DNA of 21,721 bases from Zygophlyctis sp. KS116 (taxonomy: Eukaryota; Chytridiomycota). The position numbers and the translations under genes are program-made. The first letter of the stretch is position 1; every line of letters begins with the position of its first letter. This document shows, piece by piece, positions 17,701-21,721 of the stretch. Where the stretch lies: NCBI GenBank assembly GCA_054661495.1, contig BAAFSQ010000171.1:1-21721 (forward strand), given 5' to 3'. A model generated the notes under the pieces. It made no database searches. It worked only from the letters and a program-made list of their open reading frames with translations, and was not told where the DNA came from.

Positions 17701-19109
17701 TTCCCAAGAATATATAAGCTTTGCGCCCAGACCAATGGTAAGTTTTCATTTGGGTATCGTCGTTGTGAGCCTGGCTCAGCTTTTTCAGCATTAACACTGT
17801 CTTTCGGAACAATATACAGTTCAGGCACAAGATTAAAAGGCTGTCGACTTGGCTTTAAATCTTCAAAACGAATTGAAGAACGGAGAGGGCTCATTGGAGG
17901 AGCTTCCAGCTCCTTAATATCTTCAGATTTCACCAGAATTGGTTCCAACTTTGCACGATATTCTTTAACTTGTGCGAAATCTTCTCGAAAGAGCCCCTCT
18001 AGAATCATATAGGTGAAAAATAATGGCCATTCAGACTCTATATTTTCAAATATTTTAAGTTCTGCTAGCTCATAATGTAGTCTTTAAATAAGAAAAACAA
18101 AAATCTACCTGCTGGTATTTTCCAAGACAGTTTGGTGCCCATCTCTTAAAAACCTCTTCATGCCATATTTTCCTTCTAATTTTTTGACGATCTCGTTCCT
18201 TGTTTTGGTAATCTTATCCGGATCATGTATCGCAAAAGCAGGAAATCCAATAACCGACAAAATTGCCCCATCAACTTCCTTTGACGGTGATTCAAAAGGT
18301 AGAGCAGTATAAAGAGTAATATAATTCCTGATGATCTCATCATGTAGGACATGAATCACTGACGATGGTCCACCTCTAGCACCAAATAAGTTGATTCCAT
18401 TGATCGCCTCGAGAGCAGCAACCACCTTTATTTAATATTTTACAAAGAATACCATTCCTATTGAAGAAGAATTCATTTCAGGTTGCCCATGATTTGACTT
18501 ATTTCCTTGGGATTATATGTCAGAATCTCTCACCTCGTTCCCAAATTCCATAATCCGGAGTTCTATAAGCTCTTTCAATATAAAAGACGAGATTTTGTAT
18601 AAAACTTACTTCATCCAGTGAGTAAATAATGTTCAGACCACTTGCCGTCATTTGAGCGAGAGAAAGTAAAAATAAAGAAGTTGCATCAATCTGCAAATGG
18701 CCCCATTCATTATCTCCTACAACAGTTGCACCTGTACTTGTATTAAATTTAGCATGCAAAGCATTTTGTATTAATTGAGCATTCTTGAATTTTTCTACTT
18801 TGTCCACTTGCCTCATCATACAAAACAATAGTCCACGCATACATTTTACAGTGGCATACTCCAGCTCGAATGATCTTCCATGGTCATCATCTATCCTCTT
18901 GTAAGCCAATGCAAGTCCCCATACGCAATAAATAGAGTAAACGTTATCTCTCACCCAAGCGTCCCGATAGTCACCGTGAGTCAATACCGCAACAGAAGCC
19001 TTGGAAATCAGTCAAAAACTCATACCGGAATCAGCCCAGTTGCAGGATTCTGCTTTTCTAGAATGAACTTTTGTACTTGCCAATAATATTCTTCTAATTT
19101 ATCTCGCAT
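14793..19109 (-). CDS. PHKA: phosphorylase kinase regulatory subunit (alpha/beta type) with an inserted ILEI/FAM3-like domain (1375 aa, 8 exons)
   Basis: Exons: 19026-19109, 18534-18999, 18453-18505, 18109-18425, 17451-18081, 16202-17422, 15344-16175 and 14793-15316; introns of 26, 28, 27, 27, 28, 26 and 27 nt. In animals this subunit regulates the kinase that activates glycogen phosphorylase. The N-terminal glycoside-hydrolase-15-like region is clear: [82 protein letters not shown]. Next come [58 protein letters not shown] and [13 protein letters not shown]. After [16 protein letters not shown] an ILEI-like domain is inserted (residues about 960-1105); the family then resumes at [20 protein letters not shown] and runs to [14 protein letters not shown]. 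Two in-frame TAA codons precede the ATG, fixing the start. The first four introns end in AAG. The C-terminal CAAX box of animal alpha is absent. A basic RRIS site lies at residues 697-700. The NOC1 stop is only 14 bp upstream. Confidence 0.93.
15633..16070 (-). other. ILEI/FAM3/POMGNT1-stem-like domain inside the phosphorylase kinase subunit
   Basis: Residues about 960-1105 of the kinase subunit. The hallmark segments are [30 protein letters not shown], then GTFDTRIFD, then [20 protein letters not shown], then [15 protein letters not shown] and [20 protein letters not shown]. They follow the family pattern GRGxNVxVxNxxxGxVxxxxxFDT ... I.PG..V....KD ... L...GS ... L.YR.SW..IG.KG found in FAM3/ILEI, CEMIP and the POMGNT1 stem, where the fold can bind sugars. 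Family assignment is from memory of those motifs. The whole domain and both flanking kinase-subunit blocks sit in exon 7. Confidence 0.8.
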
Positions 19110-19123
19110 TTATTAGATAAAAT

Positions 19124-21537
19124 CTATTTCGCGTGTTCAGACAACGCGAACAATTCCTCAAAGTCTTCCATTGGTGCAAATTCAGACGATGCGTCATTGA
19201 AGAATGATCCTTTGTATCCCAAAGTTTTAGCCTTCTTTGCTAAAGATTCGGTCTTACGGCGCTTTGAAGGCTTTTCCTGTTTTTCAATTGTCTCTTGATC
19301 AGAACCTGATAATTCCATCTCATAATCAACCGTCTCTGGATCGGCTTCAGAGTCTTCATCAAACGATTCATTATCAGATTTTTCCAGTGATTCCTCAAAA
19401 TCTTCAGCCTCATCATAAAAATTCAAATCCTCTTCATCAACATCAATCTGATCAGAATTTTCAGATTGATCTTCCAAAGCTTTCCATAGATCATTTTCAT
19501 CCAAAGGTTTAGAGGGTTCTTTGTTTTTCTTGGGATTAATTTGAAAGTATTTCATAAAGAAAACCTGTAAATTAGATTAAAATAAAATGTTACCTCCTCA
19601 GCACGGACATTGCTTTCATCTATTTTGCTCCAATCTAAAGCATTCATAGGTTGTTCCTTCTCTACTTGCATTCGTGGTTGCATCAAACTAGATCCTTTGT
19701 ATTCTGAATCAATTTTTTTAGGATTTTTGTAAACAAATCTCTCAATGAATTTGGAGAGAGTATGATTTTTTAAAGGATCATAATTTGAAGAATTTGATGG
19801 CATGTCTATTTTAGCATTTGATAAGAGTGATCGAGCATAAAGACTTACTGTTGGATGAAAATGGTTCACAAATGGTATCAATTCCCATAAATAACTGCTA
19901 TCTGCATTTGCAAATAATGGGTCTCTTTTTCTGGGATCATATTTCGTCTCGGAAGAATTCATTTTTTGTGTATTTTCTAAAGTATTTGCAGCAGATTCCT
20001 CAACTTCATCTGAGGTTTCCTCTGGAGCATCTAAAAATTGTTCGCATTCATCATCAGCAATGTAATTGATCATTGTTTTCAATCCCGGTCTTGCTTCAAT
20101 AATTTTTCCAATCATAAATAGAGATGCGCAAACGAATGGAACCTGAGAAATAACACATACTTGAATGATTCTTCGGATAAATGATCGAGTTCTCGGCAAG
20201 CTAGGGTCCTGAGTTAATGATTTAAACACCAAATTCAAAAAGAGCGATTGCTTCGAGGAAAATCCTAGACGTTTATCCATTAAAAGATCATATAATACTC
20301 TATAAAATCTATCAGACAATGTCTAGATAATTAGAATTTTTCAATAAATACCTGATGATGAGTCTGAACCTGAAAAATTAGAGTCAAAGATTGCACAGAT
20401 GTATGGAATGTGCCCAAATGGCATATCCTAAATAGAGTTTCTAAATGACTTTCAAATCTATACATGTGAGTATTTTAAAGAACTTACACTTTCTGATCAG
20501 TGTCAGCATAAGGAAAAGCACGATTCACGCCAGTAAGTAATCCTGCCATAATTTTTATACTAATTCCATCTGTTAGTTCTGCATTAGAATTCTTTTGTCG
20601 CACACTTGGAACCAATTTTTCAAAAACCGAGAAATATATATTAATGAGATAAGTCGCACATGCACGATCTTCTGGCTTATTAGAGAGTACAATTTGATTG
20701 ATAAAATCGATTGCATAATACTTTGCCTTTTCCGATGCATTGGATCGGAATATTAATCTTTCAGCCTCTTTAATTACTATTAATTTCATGGCCGGATGTT
20801 CTTGCAATATTAATGATAACAAATATGAAGCCTTTGAAGCAAGTTTCTTTTCTTGATCTCCTAATTTATTGATTAATAATGTAAGCAAATTCTGTTCTTC
20901 CTCTGGCTTTGATTTTAATAATTCATAGACGTATGTTAAGACCTTTGTTTTCACAAACATGAGCGGGTCCATAGATAATTGCTATCTTTTAAGAGCCTAA
21001 ACCTTACCTCCAACAGTTGAATGAACTTGTAGTAAAACTTTTTCAACAAGTCTTCAAAATACCAGAGTATCAAATGTGTGGGAGTGCATTTACTTGCCCC
21101 ATAAGGCCGATCAGCAAAATACTTTAATTTCCTATTAGGTAAAAGATTTTCCAGTAGTAATGATTTAATACTATCAATTGCCATTAATGCTTCCCGTCTA
21201 GACTTCTTCATTGCCATTCCCTGAAAGAGTGAATCATTCAATTGCTTAAAATGGAACAATGGAGATTCTTGGATCATGATCGTCAGTGCTGAAACCTTGT
21301 CCGAGACAGTTCCAGACTTTAAGATAGTAGAAACGAATTCCTTGTCAGCAGAAGATACAACTTTTTCTGATATTAGTTGAAGCATTTTTTACCTTTTTCA
21401 AAGTTTATTACTTCCTGATCATACAATTCCTTTGCCTTGTTATAGTAATGCTTAAGTTTATCCTGACTTTTAGCTGCTGATTGCAGATCCTTGAGCTCTA
21501 TTTGATGCCATACTGTATCCTTTAGCGATGGAATCAT
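19124..21537 (-). CDS. MAK21: NOC1/MAK21/CEBPZ ribosome-biogenesis protein, CBF domain (about 757 aa, 6 exons; start uncertain)
   Basis: Exons: 21393-21537, 21008-21366, 20488-20981, 20352-20457, 19594-20322 and 19124-19564; introns of 26, 26, 30, 29 and 29 nt. Noc1 pairs with Noc2 in the nucleolus to build and export pre-60S particles. The order follows the family: IPSLKDTVWHQIEL, KAKELYDQEVINFEK, SGTVSDKVSALTIMIQESP, KKSRREALMAID, LLPNRKLKYF, LSMDPLMFVKTKVLTYVYEL, KPEEEQNLLTLLINKLGD, KASYLLSLILQEHPAMK, GVNRAFPYAD, SHLETLFRICHLGTFHTSVQ, TLSDRFYRVLYDLLMDKRLG, KYDPRKRDPLFANA, SLWEL-like YLWELIPFVNHFHPTVSLYA, FIERFVYKNPKK, MQPR, VRAEEVFFMKYF. An acidic tail follows and a closing SEFAPMEDFEELF. 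Yeast and human homologues are over 1000 residues, so the N-terminus is short. The frame stays open without ATG up to 21714, where a TGA closes it, so either the ATG at 21537 is used or a further exon lies off the window. Confidence 0.9.
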
Positions 21538-21559
21538 TTCTGAAATTTTTGCGGTCAAA

Positions 21560-21721
21560 TTTGAATGCGTTTGTGATGGCTCAATGGACCATGTGTGGAT
21601 TTGGATGAAGCGTCGAGTTTTCTTGTGATGATCGATGGACCATGTGTGGATTTGGATGAAGCGTCGAGTTTTCTTGTGATGATCGATGGACCATGTGTGG
21701 ATTTGAATGAAGCGTCAGATT
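21560..21721. repeat. 51-bp minisatellite at the right edge
   Basis: Units begin with ATGGACCATGTGTGGATTTG at 21584, 21635 and 21686, exactly 51 bp apart. The first two are near-identical; the third is cut by the window edge and diverges over its last bases. The stretch 21560-21583 resembles a decayed partial unit. The period is a multiple of three. On the minus strand it lies directly upstream of the preferred NOC1 start, so it may be promoter-side DNA or, if an upstream exon exists, coding. Confidence 0.9.

Noticed and set aside
21558-21714. NOC1 coding through the 51-bp repeats as its natural N-terminus
   Set aside because: The frame has no ATG and is closed by TGA at 21715-21717; possible only if an upstream exon exists, so it is left as an alternative.
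1-21721. tRNA, rRNA, CRISPR or prokaryotic operon features
   Set aside because: No cloverleaf or B-box-like segments, rRNA motifs or regularly spaced repeats were seen; the genes are spliced and eukaryotic.

Overview
The window looks like a piece of a compact, AT-rich eukaryotic nuclear genome. The best guess is an early-diverging zoosporic fungus or relative (chytrid, Rozella or aphelid-like), by inference only. Reasons: nucleolar NOC1/MAK21, mitochondrial uS15 and F-box/WD40 genes of opisthokont type; a phosphorylase kinase regulatory subunit and an Sfi1/CCDC191-like basal-body-type protein, both kept mainly in animals and flagellated fungi; and 29 spliceosomal introns I could place by reading frame, all only 24-33 nt long.

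Layout. Positions 1-5.4 kb are a loose, repeat-rich stretch: unrecognised debris, a fragment of a broken Ty1/copia element (about 1.57-1.90 kb), a small secreted leucine-rich-repeat gene on the minus strand (2969-3722), and a local family of BRI3-like Cys-rich small genes on the plus strand. Two of these are intact (2470-2802 and 4362-4640); about four are truncated or broken (2073, 3965, 4849, 5080). The family sits in a block duplicated in direct orientation and carries a copied piece of the neighbouring ADCK1 gene. From 5.5 kb to the right edge the window is packed with single-copy housekeeping genes, nearly all on the minus strand: ADCK1/MCP2-type ABC1 kinase (5475-7196), mitochondrial ribosomal uS15 (7226-8177), an unknown signal-peptide membrane protein (8269-8829), Asterix/WDR83OS on the plus strand (8880-9170), an F-box/WD40 SCF receptor (9155-10414), an unknown 562-residue protein (10479-12220), an Sfi1/CCDC191-like protein with 9 exons (12339-14678), the phosphorylase kinase regulatory subunit (14793-19109, 8 exons) and NOC1/MAK21 (19124-about 21537, 6 exons). 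A 51-bp minisatellite fills the right edge.

The most notable observation is in the phosphorylase kinase subunit. A domain that reads like the ILEI/FAM3/POMGNT1-stem (PANDER-like) fold sits between the two conserved blocks that flank the regulatory, multiphosphorylated segment of animal alpha subunits. The domain and both flanking kinase-subunit blocks lie in one uninterrupted exon, so this is a real fusion and not a gene-model error. Other points: each full LRR occupies its own 72-nt exon; all ten introns whose length is a multiple of three carry an in-frame stop; unrelated same-strand genes are separated by as little as 14 bp; and two convergent genes overlap in their coding ends.

The genes are mostly unrelated housekeeping functions (mitochondrial translation and lipid/quinone biology, ER membrane-protein insertion, ubiquitin ligation, glycogen signalling, ribosome biogenesis, basal body). 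I see no operon-like functional theme, only physical compaction.
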